64,000 nucleotides of DNA from WVYX01 sp039592335 (GCA_039592335.1 JBDHBX010000015.1:62001-126000), one strand, 5' to 3'; positions 29,196 through 38,795 are shown, counted from the first letter of the stretch. Program-made: numbers and translations. The notes: generated by a model from the letters alone, not told the origin.

Positions 29196-29409
29196 GCTTG
29201 CCTCCGAATTGGGGCCGGGCTGAAGCATCCCTGGTACATGAGGTTAACCCAATGGGCCGCCGGTGGTTCCGGCGAACAAGGGCACTTTCACTCGGAATTC
29301 GTTGAAGGTGACGTGGGGTGGTCAACCACTTCATCTTTTCTGCACTCATCCAGTCTGCTCCACGTTGTCTCACGGCTCTCGCGCCACGCCCCCCAGGCGC
29401 CAGCACGGG

Positions 29410-29781
29410 TTAAACGGCAGCTGCGCGTGTATCGGCGCGGAGAGCGACCGCGGTCCACGTGGCCGCCGCGAGGTCGATCACTCCGAAGAGAAGGAGGACA
29501 GGCTGGACCAGTTGCAGCGCCACAAAGACGGCGAAGAACAGGATCACTGACGCGCGAAGCGGCACGCTCCATCGGAAGAACGGCTTGAGTTCCGCTCTGG
29601 CGGACAGCACGTCGTAGCAGCCGAGGAACAGCAACAGCATGGCCATGACTCTTATCCATACTTCGGCAGTGGCAGGTAACCCGAAGACTGCAAGGAAGAC
29701 GTTCGGCACAACCAGGATCACAGTGCCAATGACGAGGAGGTAAAGGCCAAACACGAAGAGGCTTACGGCAGCGCGGCTCAT
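29410..29781 (-). CDS. Four-helix membrane protein
   Basis: 123 residues. The ATG at 29781 follows GAGGAG. Four hydrophobic segments (AVSLFVFGLYLLVIGTVILV, WIRVMAMLLLFLGCYDVL, SVILFFAVFVALQLVQPVLL, FGVIDLAAATWTAVAL) indicate a small integral membrane protein. The stop TAA lies inside a GTTTAAC heptamer at the 3' end, a placement common in integron cassettes. Function unknown. Confidence 0.7.
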   Translation of the reverse strand: MSRAAVSLFVFGLYLLVIGTVILVVPNVFLAVFGLPATAEVWIRVMAMLLLFLGCYDVLSARAELKPFFRWSVPLRASVILFFAVFVALQLVQPVLLLFGVIDLAAATWTAVALRADTRAAAV

Positions 29782-29819
29782 TTGGTGCTCCTCGGTTTTG
29801 GGTTGGCAATGATTCCCGC

Positions 29820-32800
29820 TCAACCACCTCGCGGCTCGCCCGCTAGCAGCGCGATCCGGCCTCTCACATCTTCGACCAGCGGCTGGAGCTCGGGATCGGC
29901 ATCATTCCACAGCTCCACGAACTTCGCGTAGTACTCGAGCGACTTCTCGCGGTCGCCGCGAGCCTCGTACAGTTCACCCAGGCGTTTGTAAGTGGAGCCC
30001 AGCGACCAGGCCTCATAGCGCAGGCTCTGCGGGTCGGAAAGGGTGACCGCCCGTTCGTACACGGCCAGCGCCGAGTCGGCCTCACCTGCCGAGTCGTACG
30101 CACGACCGAGCTGGTGCAGCCCGCACACGCTGCATCCGCCCTCACCGTAGTACGCGCGGTACGCGCCAATCGCATCCCGGTAGCGGCCCTCGGCCATGGC
30201 GATCACCCCCTCCCATCTGAAGCGATCTCGCGCCGGCCGTTGCGACTCGTCGAGCGCGTGCTCCCACTCCGCGTGGAGCTGCTGCACCCGGTCGACCCGT
30301 CCCGCCAAGGCATAGACTCGGGCAATCGCCCGGTAGGGCCGGTCCACCGGATCCATTTGTTCCAGCGGGTACCGAGCTAGAGCCTCGTCTGCTCGTCGAA
30401 CGGCCGCGTCTGGCGCTGCGCGGAACAGCGCGTCGTCGCTGGCGGGCCCCAGTGCGTAGGACAACGCGTACGCCAGGTCACCCTCAGCCTCGCAGGCCGC
30501 TTGCGCCTCCGCGGCGTAGCGCTCGGCCGCGGCGAGCCTACCGCGCACCAACTGCAGCATCACCACCCAGATGCCGGTGAAGCGCTGGAGCTCGACGCTC
30601 CCCCCTGCCGCCTCGACCAATGCCAGTGCTTCACGTTCACTCGTCTCGAAATCCCGCTTTGCGGCGTACAGCATGGTCCGCACCATGGCCGTGGATGGAT
30701 GGCCGGGAACTTGCGTCTCGAACACCAGCATGGTGGAGTCGGCCGCTGTCCACTTTCCCTGGCTGACCTGGCTGAAGAGTAAGTTCACGTAGTTCTGGTA
30801 TATGGGTGCTGTGGCGATCGCGCGACGCAGCAGGGCCTCGGCTTCCGCCCAGTTGCGCCGTTCGTTCAACGCAAGGGCCAAGTTATTCAGAGCAGTGGCG
30901 TCATTGGCGTCGACCTCGAGGGCGCTCCTGTAGGCGTCGATCGTGCGGTCCCGATTGGGCTCCACCTGGTCGTAGTAGTACGCGGTCGTGAGATACCGCT
31001 CCAGCGGCGGCAGCCGGTCACGGTGCCGGTACGCGCGCGTCGCCGCGGCGTTGATGCGGGACTGCCGGGCGAAGATATTGGTGAGCAGCACGGCGAGCTT
31101 GCGGTACGCCATCGCGAAGCCCGTGTCGGCGGCCACCGCTTCCTCCAGCAGGCGCATCGCCTGCTCCGGATCTCCCGCGTCGTCGGCCTGCTCGGCCCGG
31201 GAGTACAGACGCAGCGCCTCGAGGGAGGCCGTCGTCACGCGCGCCAGCGGCTCGCTGCCGCGGATCGTCCGCAGCGACTCGCCGATCCGCTCGCGCAGCC
31301 GTGCCGACAGTCGATCGACGGCGTCCACCAGCGCGGCGTCGCTCGCCGCGGTTTCCCTCAGGGCGAGCAGCTCGCGGCCGTCGGCGCTGGCCAGCAGCCG
31401 GGCCGACACGACGTAGCTCGTTCCCAGGGTTCCCACATCGCCGGCGACGACGGCCGCGCCCCCCTCACGGACGGCGATCTCTCGGGCAACGGCGACGTCG
31501 ACCGCCGCGCCCGGCTCGCGGTCCATGCGCTCGAGCGCCTGCTGCACCGCCGATGCGTCCATCAGTCGTATGACGGGTGATTGGGCCAGGTCGACACGCA
31601 GCGCCTCGGTCACGGAGGCCGCAACGTTACCGTCGGGTGTGCGATCCTCGAACTCGGCCAGGACCATGAGATCGCGCTCCGCGAGCACCCCCCTGGCCAC
31701 GAGTGTGCCCACAGGTCCGATGCCCAGCAGGCGCATCCCCATGTAGCCCGCCGCCACCACCGCGAGCCCCCCGAACGCGAGCCCGCCGCCGAGCACCGCC
31801 TTGCGCCAGGTGAGCCAGTGGTGCACGCCGCCGGGAGGGGTGGGCACGACGGCGCCCGTGGTTCGGGCCAGCGCCCGCTGCCGCTCGAGGTGACCCGTCG
31901 TCAGCATGATAGGCAGCGCGATCACCAGGAGCGCGATCGCCCCGACGAACACCCAGTCCGGCAGCCCGAGTTGCATCATGATGAGATACACCAGGCCGAG
32001 CAGCGCCACCGAGCCGACTCCAAAGAGAGCCGCCACCCGCACGGGATGGCTCGCCCGCGCAGCCGCCTCGTAGTCCACCGCCGCGACCGGCTGGGTGCCC
32101 GTGGGCGTGATGCCCCCCGTGGGTGTGAGCATCGCCTCGAGATGGGGCACCAACTCTTCGGCCCGTTGCCAGCGGTCCGCCGCGCGCTTCTCCAGGCAGC
32201 GCAACACCAGCGTGTTCAGCGCGGTCGGTACCGCGGGCCGATGCGTGGTGCACGGCTCCGGAGCCTGGGTCACATGCGCCGCCAGCACCGCCTGGGCGTT
32301 CGTCCCGCTGAACGGCGGCTGGCCGCACAGCATCTCGTACGCCAGCGCCCCGACCGCGTAAAGGTCCGCCCGGTGGTCCACGTTGGGATTGGCGGCCGCC
32401 TGCTCGGGCGACATGTAGGCCGGGGTCCCCAGCGCTACACCCATTGACGTCAGGGAGACCTCATCGGTGGACGCGCTCACCGCCTTCGCCACCCCGAAAT
32501 CCGTCACGACCGCGTGCTTCGCGGTGAGCAGCACGTTGTCGGGCTTGATGTCGCGGTGGACCACTCCGCGCTCATGCGCATACGCCAGCGCATCCACCAC
32601 GTCCCGCAGGATCCTCACCGCCTCGCCCAGCGGCAGCTCGCCCTCGCGGGCGAGCTTCGCGCGCAGCGACTCCCCCTCGATGAAGGGCATCACGTAGTAC
32701 AGCAGACCGTCGTGGGAGCCCGCCGTGAGCAACGGAACGATGTGGGGGTGCTGCAGCTTGGCGGCGAGCTGGATCTCGCGCTCGAACCGCTCGACGTTCA

Positions 32801-32840
32801 CGCCGGCGCCCATCTCCGGTGGCAACACCTTGATCACCAC
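29820..32840 (-). CDS. Ser/Thr kinase - TPR protein with deleted glycine loop
   Basis: The 1006-residue frame starts (GTG at 32840) just before the catalytic lysine (VIKVLPPEM) and keeps HRDIKPDN and DFGVAKA, but the usual first 40 residues are missing. At 32841-32893 the minus strand reads VTDLLERLTAAVGE in another frame, ending at a stop, so a deletion of roughly 80-90 bp has removed the glycine loop and shifted the frame. After the kinase come two or three membrane spans (near 270-310 and 350-370), a TolB-like segment and about ten TPR repeats. It lacks an ATP-binding loop and is probably inactive or being lost. The fold call is certain. Confidence 0.85.
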   Translation of the reverse strand: MVIKVLPPEMGAGVNVERFEREIQLAAKLQHPHIVPLLTAGSHDGLLYYVMPFIEGESLRAKLAREGELPLGEAVRILRDVVDALAYAHERGVVHRDIKPDNVLLTAKHAVVTDFGVAKAVSASTDEVSLTSMGVALGTPAYMSPEQAAANPNVDHRADLYAVGALAYEMLCGQPPFSGTNAQAVLAAHVTQAPEPCTTHRPAVPTALNTLVLRCLEKRAADRWQRAEELVPHLEAMLTPTGGITPTGTQPVAAVDYEAAARASHPVRVAALFGVGSVALLGLVYLIMMQLGLPDWVFVGAIALLVIALPIMLTTGHLERQRALARTTGAVVPTPPGGVHHWLTWRKAVLGGGLAFGGLAVVAAGYMGMRLLGIGPVGTLVARGVLAERDLMVLAEFEDRTPDGNVAASVTEALRVDLAQSPVIRLMDASAVQQALERMDREPGAAVDVAVAREIAVREGGAAVVAGDVGTLGTSYVVSARLLASADGRELLALRETAASDAALVDAVDRLSARLRERIGESLRTIRGSEPLARVTTASLEALRLYSRAEQADDAGDPEQAMRLLEEAVAADTGFAMAYRKLAVLLTNIFARQSRINAAATRAYRHRDRLPPLERYLTTAYYYDQVEPNRDRTIDAYRSALEVDANDATALNNLALALNERRNWAEAEALLRRAIATAPIYQNYVNLLFSQVSQGKWTAADSTMLVFETQVPGHPSTAMVRTMLYAAKRDFETSEREALALVEAAGGSVELQRFTGIWVVMLQLVRGRLAAAERYAAEAQAACEAEGDLAYALSYALGPASDDALFRAAPDAAVRRADEALARYPLEQMDPVDRPYRAIARVYALAGRVDRVQQLHAEWEHALDESQRPARDRFRWEGVIAMAEGRYRDAIGAYRAYYGEGGCSVCGLHQLGRAYDSAGEADSALAVYERAVTLSDPQSLRYEAWSLGSTYKRLGELYEARGDREKSLEYYAKFVELWNDADPELQPLVEDVRGRIALLAGEPRGG

Positions 32841-32893
32841 CGGCCGGCCGTCTCGCCGACGGCAGCTGTGAGGCGCTCCAGGAGATCAGTCAC
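32841..32893 (-). pseudogene. Displaced N-terminal fragment of the downstream kinase
   Basis: A GTG at 32893 opens VTDLLERLTAAVGE, the signature opening of the kinases here, and runs into TGA after a few further codons. The frame of the kinase itself is closed upstream by a stop at this point. This shows the deletion directly. Confidence 0.7.
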
Positions 32894-32930
32894 GCGGACG
32901 ACTCCCTTGGGCCAGTCCAAGGTGCGGCGG

Positions 32931-33002
32931 GTACAGCGCTACAGTACGGCTACGTGCGGGGTGTGGCCAGAGTAAAGAGGGGACGAGGTCGGTCGTGATT
33001 CG
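32931..33002. repeat. Dispersed repeat family E, copy 1
   Basis: About 70 bases reading GTACAGCGCTACAGTACGGC through GGCCAGAGT and GAGGGGACG to GTGATTCG, about 75% identical to 61449-61519. It lies just upstream of the kinase 5' end; the other copy lies in the same place before an ABC transporter gene. Confidence 0.65.
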
Positions 33003-33051
33003 GTTCGGAGTAGGACCACTGTCGCCCCAGCCACTAGCACACGTTGGGTTG

Positions 33052-33759
33052 TCACTCGCTCTGGGAGCCTCGCAGCTTCTGAATGTTGCGGTTGCTCATG
33101 GCAGCCAGGAGGGGATACAGCCAGCGCTGCACCGCGTTGAAGACCACGTACTTCTCTGTCGCGAAGAACTGCGAAGCGTCATCCCACGATCCAAAGTCAT
33201 CGACAACGGCGCCCATGTGCACGAACCCCTTCTCGCCGAAGTTGAACTCACAGCTGCACTTCCCGTCGACACAGGCAAGCGAGTACCCCAACGAGCGCCC
33301 CGATTCCGCGAGCCGGACACGGGCTGCCTTGAAGAGCGCTTCGTCGTTGATGTAGGAGTCAATCGGCCGCCACGTACCGTCGAGCTCCACCTCGGTCCAA
33401 GAGTGAGGGCCGGCGCTCGGCAAGAAGGGGAACGCAAACGAGGGAAAGATGCCTCGCATGACGTCGACACCGATCAGCCCGTAGTGCACTCTGGCTGGAA
33501 TGCCGCAAGCCTTACAGAGAGCAACCAGCAGCGTCGCCTTGGTGTTGCAGTAGCCGTAACCAGCCGCGATGACTGCCGACGCCTTGATCCTGTCCCACTC
33601 CCTAAACCGTGTCGGGAAGCCAAACCTGATGCGGTCGCGGACGAAGAGGAACAGGCTTTCGAGCTTCCCCAGGGTGGCGAGCTTGCCGTCCACCAACTCG
33701 CTGGCTGTATCGATAACGAGCTGGTGATCGAAGTCCGACAACCGTTCGGCGCAATCCAT
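33052..33759 (-). CDS. Transglutaminase-like cysteine protease family protein
   Basis: 235 residues, ATG start. The triad is visible: Cys in GYGYCNTKATLL (near 71), His in GPHSWTEVELDG (near 119) and Asp in PIDSYIND (near 134), the order of the transglutaminase core. Members include peptidases, cross-linking enzymes and peptide-amidases. No signal peptide is seen, so it is cytoplasmic. The C-terminal third has a hydrophobic stretch WLYPLLAAM. Confidence 0.85.
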   Translation of the reverse strand: MDCAERLSDFDHQLVIDTASELVDGKLATLGKLESLFLFVRDRIRFGFPTRFREWDRIKASAVIAAGYGYCNTKATLLVALCKACGIPARVHYGLIGVDVMRGIFPSFAFPFLPSAGPHSWTEVELDGTWRPIDSYINDEALFKAARVRLAESGRSLGYSLACVDGKCSCEFNFGEKGFVHMGAVVDDFGSWDDASQFFATEKYVVFNAVQRWLYPLLAAMSNRNIQKLRGSQSE

Positions 33760-33782
33760 AAGAGCCTCAGCTGGGCGGGCGG

Positions 33783-33849
33783 TGAGGCGTCGCTCTAGCG
33801 GCGAGCCGTCGTGGGCACACGCGGTTCGACGGATAGGGCAAATGTGTCA
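33783..33849. repeat. Repeat family B, divergent copy
   Basis: Contains GAGGCGTCGCTC, GGCGAGCCGTCG and CGGTTCGACGGAT in the order seen in the other B copies, 24 bases upstream of the transglutaminase-like gene start. Confidence 0.5.
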
Positions 33850-33990
33850 GAAAGGACATGCGTCGCAACCGTGAAACTGAAGTAAGTCAGTTCGGTTTAG
33901 TCAGCGACATCCGTCCGTAGAGCGCCGTCTCGTTCTAGCCCCACCCGTCTCACGATCCTACCTTAGTACTGCCCTAGCCGAGGTGGTCCG

Positions 33991-36321
33991 ATGACCGATC
34001 AACTCGATCGCCTCACGACTGCCCTCGCCGACCGCTACGCCATCGAGCGGGAGCTCGGGCGAGGTGGGATGGCGACGGTCTACCTGGCTGAGGATCTCAA
34101 GCACCACCGCCAGGTGGCGGTCAAGGTGCTGCATCCGGATCTGGCCGTGGCAATCGGCGCCGCCCGGTTTCTGCGGGAGATCGAGATCGCTGCCAAGCTC
34201 ACCCATCCGCACATTCTGCCGCTTCACGACTCCGGGGAGGCTGACGGCTTCCTGTACTACGTGATGCCCTACATCGAGGGTGAAACGCTGCGAGGCCGGC
34301 TCCGGAGAGAGGGGCAGCTATCGCTCGAGGAGGCACTTCAGATCACGCGCGAGGTCGCCGACGGCTTGAGCCATGCACACAGCCTTGGGGTGGTCCATCG
34401 CGACATCAAGCCGGAGAACGTGTTGCTGGCAAGTGGGCACGCGGTGGTCGCTGATTTCGGGATCGCGCGAGCGATCACGGAGGCCGGCGGAGAGCGACTC
34501 ACGGAAACCGGGTTGAGCGTCGGGACGCCGGCGTACATGAGCCCCGAACAGGCCATCGGGAAGCAGGACGTCGATGCCCGCAGCGACATCTATTCGCTCG
34601 GCTGTGTGGCGTACGAGATGCTCGCCGGCGACCCGCCGTTCGCGGGCACCAACCCGCAAGCGATCCTGGCGCGGAAGACCTTGGAGCCGCCGCCCCCCCT
34701 CAGAACCGTGCGAGACACGGTGCCCGAGTCCGTCGAACAGCCGATTCTCAAGGCGCTCGCCAAGGTGCCCGCGGACCGGTTCGCGACGGCGGCCCAGCTT
34801 CGCGATGCGCTGGCATTCACGCCGCCGTCGGGGACGGTCGTCGTGCCACAGCGGCGGCGCCGGGCCAGGCCGCGGGCTTTGGGACTGGTGGCGTTGCTGG
34901 CCGTCATGATCGCCATCGGGGGCTGGTGGATCTCACGGGAGCTCAGCGGCGGTGGCGTCGAGTCACTGGTCGTCCTGCCATTCTACAATACGACGGGGGA
35001 TCCCGAACAGGACTACCTCGCCGCAGGCATGCACGAGGCGCTGATCAGCACGTTGCGCCAGGTCAGCGGACTGCGCGTGACCTCGCGCACCTCGGCGATG
35101 CGATACAAGGACTCCGAGAAGTCGATCCCGGAGATCGCGCGCGAGCTGAACGTGGACGCGGTCGTCGAAGCTTCGGTCCTGCGGAGCGGCGAGAACGTGA
35201 ATCTCGAGGTGCAGTTGATCGACGCGGTTCCAGAGGAGCGCGAACTCTGGTCGCAACCGTTCGATCGAAGCATGGACGATGTGCTCGGCATGTACAACGA
35301 CGTCGCACGGGCCATTGCCCGAGAGGCCCAGGTGGAACTGACCCCGGACCAACAGACGCGGCTCGGCACCGCCCGACAGGTCCGCCAGGATACCTACGAG
35401 GCCTATCTGCGGGGGATGTTCCTGCTCAGAAAGGGAACACGCGAAGAATCGGAACGGGGCCTGGCCTATCTGCACGAGGCACTCGAGAACGATCCGGCGG
35501 ACCCACTGGCGTATGCAGGGCTGGCGAGCGGCTACATCACGGCTGCCCATGGTCCGGATCCCCCGTTGGAGGCATTGCCGCGTGCCCGGGCAGCCGCCGA
35601 GAAGGCGGTGACCCTGGATTCCACGCTGGCCGAGACGCTCGCGTCTTTGGCGTTCCTCAAGGGATACTATGAGTACCAGTGGGACGAAGCCGAGCAGATG
35701 TTCCTCCGCGCTTTGGAGCTGAAGCCCAGCCAACCCATGGCGCACTACTGGTACTCGTGGCAGCTCGCCATCCTCGGGCGTACGGAGGAGGCCTTTGAGG
35801 AACACGTACTCGCCCAGGAACTGGATCCCCTGAACCCGCAGCACACTGCCGGCCTCGGTTGGCTGTACCTGTTAGAAGAACGATGGGACGAGGCCGAAGC
35901 CGAGGCACGGAAGGCGCTCGAACTGCATCCCCAAAACGGAATGGGGCTCTACGTGCTGGCCGAGGTTCAGGCGGCAAGGGGGAGACACGAGGAGGCCGTC
36001 GCCACGGCTCAGCGGGCTCACTTCCGGGGCCGGGGATGGATTCTCGGACGTCAACTCGCGCTGGCCGGCCGCACGGAGGAGGCGCGAGCGATCGCGGCTG
36101 AGATCGAGGCACGGGACCCCGACCCGTGGCGTGCGTGGAATCTGGCGGTGCTGTACACTACCCTAGGCGAAAAGGATGATGCGTTTCGCTGGTTGAACTA
36201 CGAGCGCATTCACTGCTGGGTCATCGGGGCCGGGATCCTCCGTGCGTTCGAGCCCCTGCGGGATGATCCGCGCTACCCAGACCTCATGGCACGGATGAAT
36301 CTGCCGTGGGAGTCCTCCTGA
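33991..36321 (+). CDS. Ser/Thr protein kinase - TolB-like - TPR membrane protein
   Basis: 776 residues. All kinase motifs are intact: GRGGMATVYL (23-32), VAVKV with Lys45, HRDIKPENV near 138, DFGIARA near 157, and PAYMSPEQ. One membrane helix at about 293-312 (LGLVALLAVMIAIGGWW) precedes a TolB-like segment (LVVLPFYNTTGDPEQDYLAAG) and then about nine TPR repeats from 460 to the end, outside the membrane. It is an intact paralogue of the kinase at 29820-32840 and shows what that gene lost. Target unknown. Confidence 0.95.
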   Translation: MTDQLDRLTTALADRYAIERELGRGGMATVYLAEDLKHHRQVAVKVLHPDLAVAIGAARFLREIEIAAKLTHPHILPLHDSGEADGFLYYVMPYIEGETLRGRLRREGQLSLEEALQITREVADGLSHAHSLGVVHRDIKPENVLLASGHAVVADFGIARAITEAGGERLTETGLSVGTPAYMSPEQAIGKQDVDARSDIYSLGCVAYEMLAGDPPFAGTNPQAILARKTLEPPPPLRTVRDTVPESVEQPILKALAKVPADRFATAAQLRDALAFTPPSGTVVVPQRRRRARPRALGLVALLAVMIAIGGWWISRELSGGGVESLVVLPFYNTTGDPEQDYLAAGMHEALISTLRQVSGLRVTSRTSAMRYKDSEKSIPEIARELNVDAVVEASVLRSGENVNLEVQLIDAVPEERELWSQPFDRSMDDVLGMYNDVARAIAREAQVELTPDQQTRLGTARQVRQDTYEAYLRGMFLLRKGTREESERGLAYLHEALENDPADPLAYAGLASGYITAAHGPDPPLEALPRARAAAEKAVTLDSTLAETLASLAFLKGYYEYQWDEAEQMFLRALELKPSQPMAHYWYSWQLAILGRTEEAFEEHVLAQELDPLNPQHTAGLGWLYLLEERWDEAEAEARKALELHPQNGMGLYVLAEVQAARGRHEEAVATAQRAHFRGRGWILGRQLALAGRTEEARAIAAEIEARDPDPWRAWNLAVLYTTLGEKDDAFRWLNYERIHCWVIGAGILRAFEPLRDDPRYPDLMARMNLPWESS

Positions 36322-36458
36322 GGAGCTGATCGAGAGCGGGCCTGCACCCGAGCGCCTACTCGGCCAACTAGCTCCTAACCTGGCCGACCCCACCCTGACG
36401 CGATAACGTATTGGGCGACCCCCTCTATGCTGAGCTGCACACCAACCGCTGAGAGCTA

Positions 36459-37100
36459 ATGGAAGACCAACCCTCACTACCCGTGGACTTTCTGGAGCAG
36501 CACGCCAAGGAACTGGAAAACAGTCTTGGCCTCACACCCGGGTTCTTTCACTCCCTCTTGTCCCAGGATGACGACTGGTCTTTCGTCATCGAGGCGCAAG
36601 CCCTGGTCGAGGCAGGTGTCACGTTCCACCTCGTGGAGGCCGTAGGTGATGCGCGCTTGGCCATGTCCTTTGCCCACCTTCCGCTGGGAGGCGCCGCGGG
36701 GAAACTCGCGTTCGCCAAGGCCCTGGGAATCCTCGACAGATCCCAGGTCCGATTTGCGCTGTATGTATCGAGACTTCGTAACAACCTCGTGCATGACGTG
36801 AGGAATGTCGGCTTCAGTCTTGGTGACTACGTCCAAGGCTTGGGTCCCGAGGAACGGAAGGAATTCGTCGGGGCGTGCACGTACTTCGCCGACCGCCTGG
36901 ACGACGCGCAAGTCGGCGCAGGGTTCCAGCAAACGGCAACCGAGAAACCCAGGCCCGTTCTCTGGTTCGGGCTGCTCTGGCTCATACATGAGCTGTACAC
37001 GCACGCAAGGGTTTTTGGGATGGACAGGAAGATAGAAGACCTCAAGTCGAAGATCGCCCTCCTCGACGACATGCTGGGCGGCGAACCCGAAGAAACGTGA
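36459..37100 (+). CDS. HEPN-like protein (RxxxxH motif), 213 aa
   Basis: The sequence RLRNNLVHDVRN contains Arg-x4-His, the catalytic signature of HEPN RNases, in an all-helical context; the DUF4145-type and related HEPN proteins have this pattern. No known N-terminal partner domain is seen. The protein is cytoplasmic. The next gene starts 4 bases after its stop, so the pair is cotranscribed. HEPN proteins are often toxins or defence nucleases. No antitoxin gene (such as MNT) is visible, so the toxin idea is inference. Confidence 0.6.
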   Translation: MEDQPSLPVDFLEQHAKELENSLGLTPGFFHSLLSQDDDWSFVIEAQALVEAGVTFHLVEAVGDARLAMSFAHLPLGGAAGKLAFAKALGILDRSQVRFALYVSRLRNNLVHDVRNVGFSLGDYVQGLGPEERKEFVGACTYFADRLDDAQVGAGFQQTATEKPRPVLWFGLLWLIHELYTHARVFGMDRKIEDLKSKIALLDDMLGGEPEET

Positions 37101-37104
37101 GCCG

Positions 37105-37575
37105 TTGAACGAGTACGCTCGACGCAAGATCATCCGGGCTGACAGGGCTCTCAGGAGGTTGACCCTAATCGGCGTGGTGGTGGTGCTATTGGCCGGGGTC
37201 ATCGCCTTCGTCTCCACAGAGTCATTCTTGCATGACATGAAGGCGCTAGCCCGGGAGTCGCCGAGTCAGGCAGCGGCGAGGGTCGGCCTGGTCCTGAAGC
37301 TGGTCGCCATCGGTGCCGCCGTGATCCCCATTGCGGTTGGCGCCTACCTCACTCGCGTTGCGATGCTGACATGGCGGAGCAGCGAGTTTCCACCTCCAGG
37401 GACCCGAGTCCTCAGGGACACTACGGTCACTACAGGACCGAGAAGCCGACGTTGGGCCGTCTTCGCGCTTCTCGTGGCGGTGATACTTCTGTTGGGCGGA
37501 ATCTTGGTCCCGCTGGTGACGTGGACTCTGGTGGAGGGCCTTCTCCGCAGCAGCGCTGTTTCCGGTGGCGTCTGA
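37105..37575 (+). CDS. Membrane protein coupled to the HEPN-like gene
   Basis: 156 residues from a TTG start 4 bases after the preceding stop. Three hydrophobic segments (LTLIGVVVVLLAGVIAFV, GLVLKLVAIGAAVIPIAVGAYL, WAVFALLVAVILLLGGILV) make it an integral membrane protein. The TGA stop falls within a GTCTGAC heptamer that begins an attC-like arm. No family recognised. Confidence 0.6.
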   Translation: MNEYARRKIIRADRALRRLTLIGVVVVLLAGVIAFVSTESFLHDMKALARESPSQAAARVGLVLKLVAIGAAVIPIAVGAYLTRVAMLTWRSSEFPPPGTRVLRDTTVTTGPRSRRWAVFALLVAVILLLGGILVPLVTWTLVEGLLRSSAVSGGV

Positions 37576-37592
37576 CCCGCGCATGCACCTGC
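37570..37592 (+). other. attC-like boundary motif at a gene 3' end
   Basis: GTCTGAC, which contains the TGA stop, is followed by CCGCGCATGCACCTGC. The same arm follows another gene at 46630 (minus strand) as GCCTAAC-AAGCGCATGCACCTGC, with 14 identical bases from GCGCATGCACCTGC. Confidence 0.45.
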
Positions 37593-37631
37593 CTCACTGA
37601 CCCTGCAGCCCGCCAAGCACGTCTACGACAG

Positions 37632-37658
37632 CAGCGCCCGGCGCAAGGCCGGGCGCTG
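37632..37658. repeat. Hairpin family A, copy 2
   Basis: CAGCGCCCGGC/GCCGGGCGCTG, an 11-bp perfect stem, 57 bases past the stop of the membrane protein gene. Confidence 0.75.
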
Positions 37659-37768
37659 AGGTCCAGAGCGGGCACCTACCGCAGCCGCTACATACCTCCC
37701 GGCGGTGAGCTCCTGACCCTTAGGCTGGGCGGGCTTGGCATGTGTCGTTCCCACACGCCCGTCAGCTC

Positions 37769-38335
37769 CTAGCGGTTGTCAGACGGCGCGCTGCGCTCCC
37801 GCAACCGTCTCAGGCGCGGGATGAACATCGGTACCCGCCTCTTGTACTCCATGTACGCCGCTCCAAACCGCCGCGCCAACTCCGGCTCCTCGACCCGCTT
37901 CAGCTCAATCAGGTGCACCACCACATATGCCGGGGTCCAGATCAGGGCGATTCCGATCGAATGAAGTAGCAGGCCAAGCCCGAAGAGGGCTCCGAACACC
38001 CCGGTGACCATCGGATTGCGCACCCACGCGTATGGCCCGCTCGCGATCAATTCCTCGGGGGGATTCATTGGGATGGGAGTTCCGCGCGCCCTCCAGAACC
38101 GGACCACACACCAGCCGCACAGCAGCACCCCTGCCACCAGGAGGGGAGTGCCCACCACCAGGCTAATCACGCCCGGCATGAGCCGAGGGAGTCTCAGCGC
38201 GCGGTCGGTCAGGAGGCCACCGACTATCACCACGACCAGCGTGCCGCCAAAGATCGAAAGCCCGAGCGGCGTCAAAAGCGTGCGTCGGCGCTTCGGCCCT
38301 GTCGCGACCTCGTGAAAGAAATCGGCAAGACTCAC
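37769..38335 (-). CDS. Isoprenylcysteine/phospholipid methyltransferase-like membrane protein
   Basis: 188 residues. The GTG at 38335 is chosen for the GAGGTGGG just upstream; the longer frame to 38524 has no coding character. Four to five membrane segments are followed by the conserved GPYAWVRNPMVTG (SAM and substrate motif of ICMT-like methyltransferases) and EEPELARRFGAAYMEYKRRVPMF at the C-terminus. It is an inner-membrane methyltransferase of this family; the substrate (lipid or protein) is not predictable. Confidence 0.85.
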   Translation of the reverse strand: MSLADFFHEVATGPKRRRTLLTPLGLSIFGGTLVVVIVGGLLTDRALRLPRLMPGVISLVVGTPLLVAGVLLCGWCVVRFWRARGTPIPMNPPEELIASGPYAWVRNPMVTGVFGALFGLGLLLHSIGIALIWTPAYVVVHLIELKRVEEPELARRFGAAYMEYKRRVPMFIPRLRRLRERSAPSDNR

Positions 38336-38553
38336 TTTTCCCACCTCACAAGCGCGGCCGTTTGTCGTGTTCAGACCTGGAAACACCAGCGGCCGTCGAG
38401 CTGGGAGACCAGAACCCGCTGTGCCAACTCCTCGGGAGTGTTCTCCTGTTAAGTTGAATGAGATATGGGGCGGTCGTGCAGGGGGCTCGCCCCCGACGAC
38501 TCTACACCCTGGTGGTTGGGTCACACGATGCGCCGGCCCGGACAGGGGGTCCG

Positions 38554-38784
38554 ATGAACAAGCGTGACCTGCGGTCGAAGTTGGCGGGTCACCTCCTAGA
38601 GCGTGGCGGACGGCGCGTCATTCGCGACTTGAATCGGACCACCCGTTGTATGCAGTGTCACGGCCGCCTGGACATGGGTACCGACACCATGACCGGGGAG
38701 GTTGTGGAGGAATGCCTGCATTGCGGCATGCGCCGACCGGTGCCGCGGTTCCTGCCGGAGGAGGAGGAAGGGTCGGCAGCGTAG
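38554..38784 (+). CDS. Small zinc-ribbon protein
   Basis: 76 residues, ATG at 38554 after GGGGG. A CMQC motif (near 33) and CLHCG (near 54) form a four-cysteine zinc-binding pair in a basic N-terminal context and an acidic tail. Upstream is a GGGGGC-TC-GCCCCC inverted repeat (38481-38494). Likely a nucleic-acid- or protein-binding small regulator; not assignable further. Confidence 0.7.
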   Translation: MNKRDLRSKLAGHLLERGGRRVIRDLNRTTRCMQCHGRLDMGTDTMTGEVVEECLHCGMRRPVPRFLPEEEEGSAA

Positions 38785-38795
38785 GCTGCGGCCGC

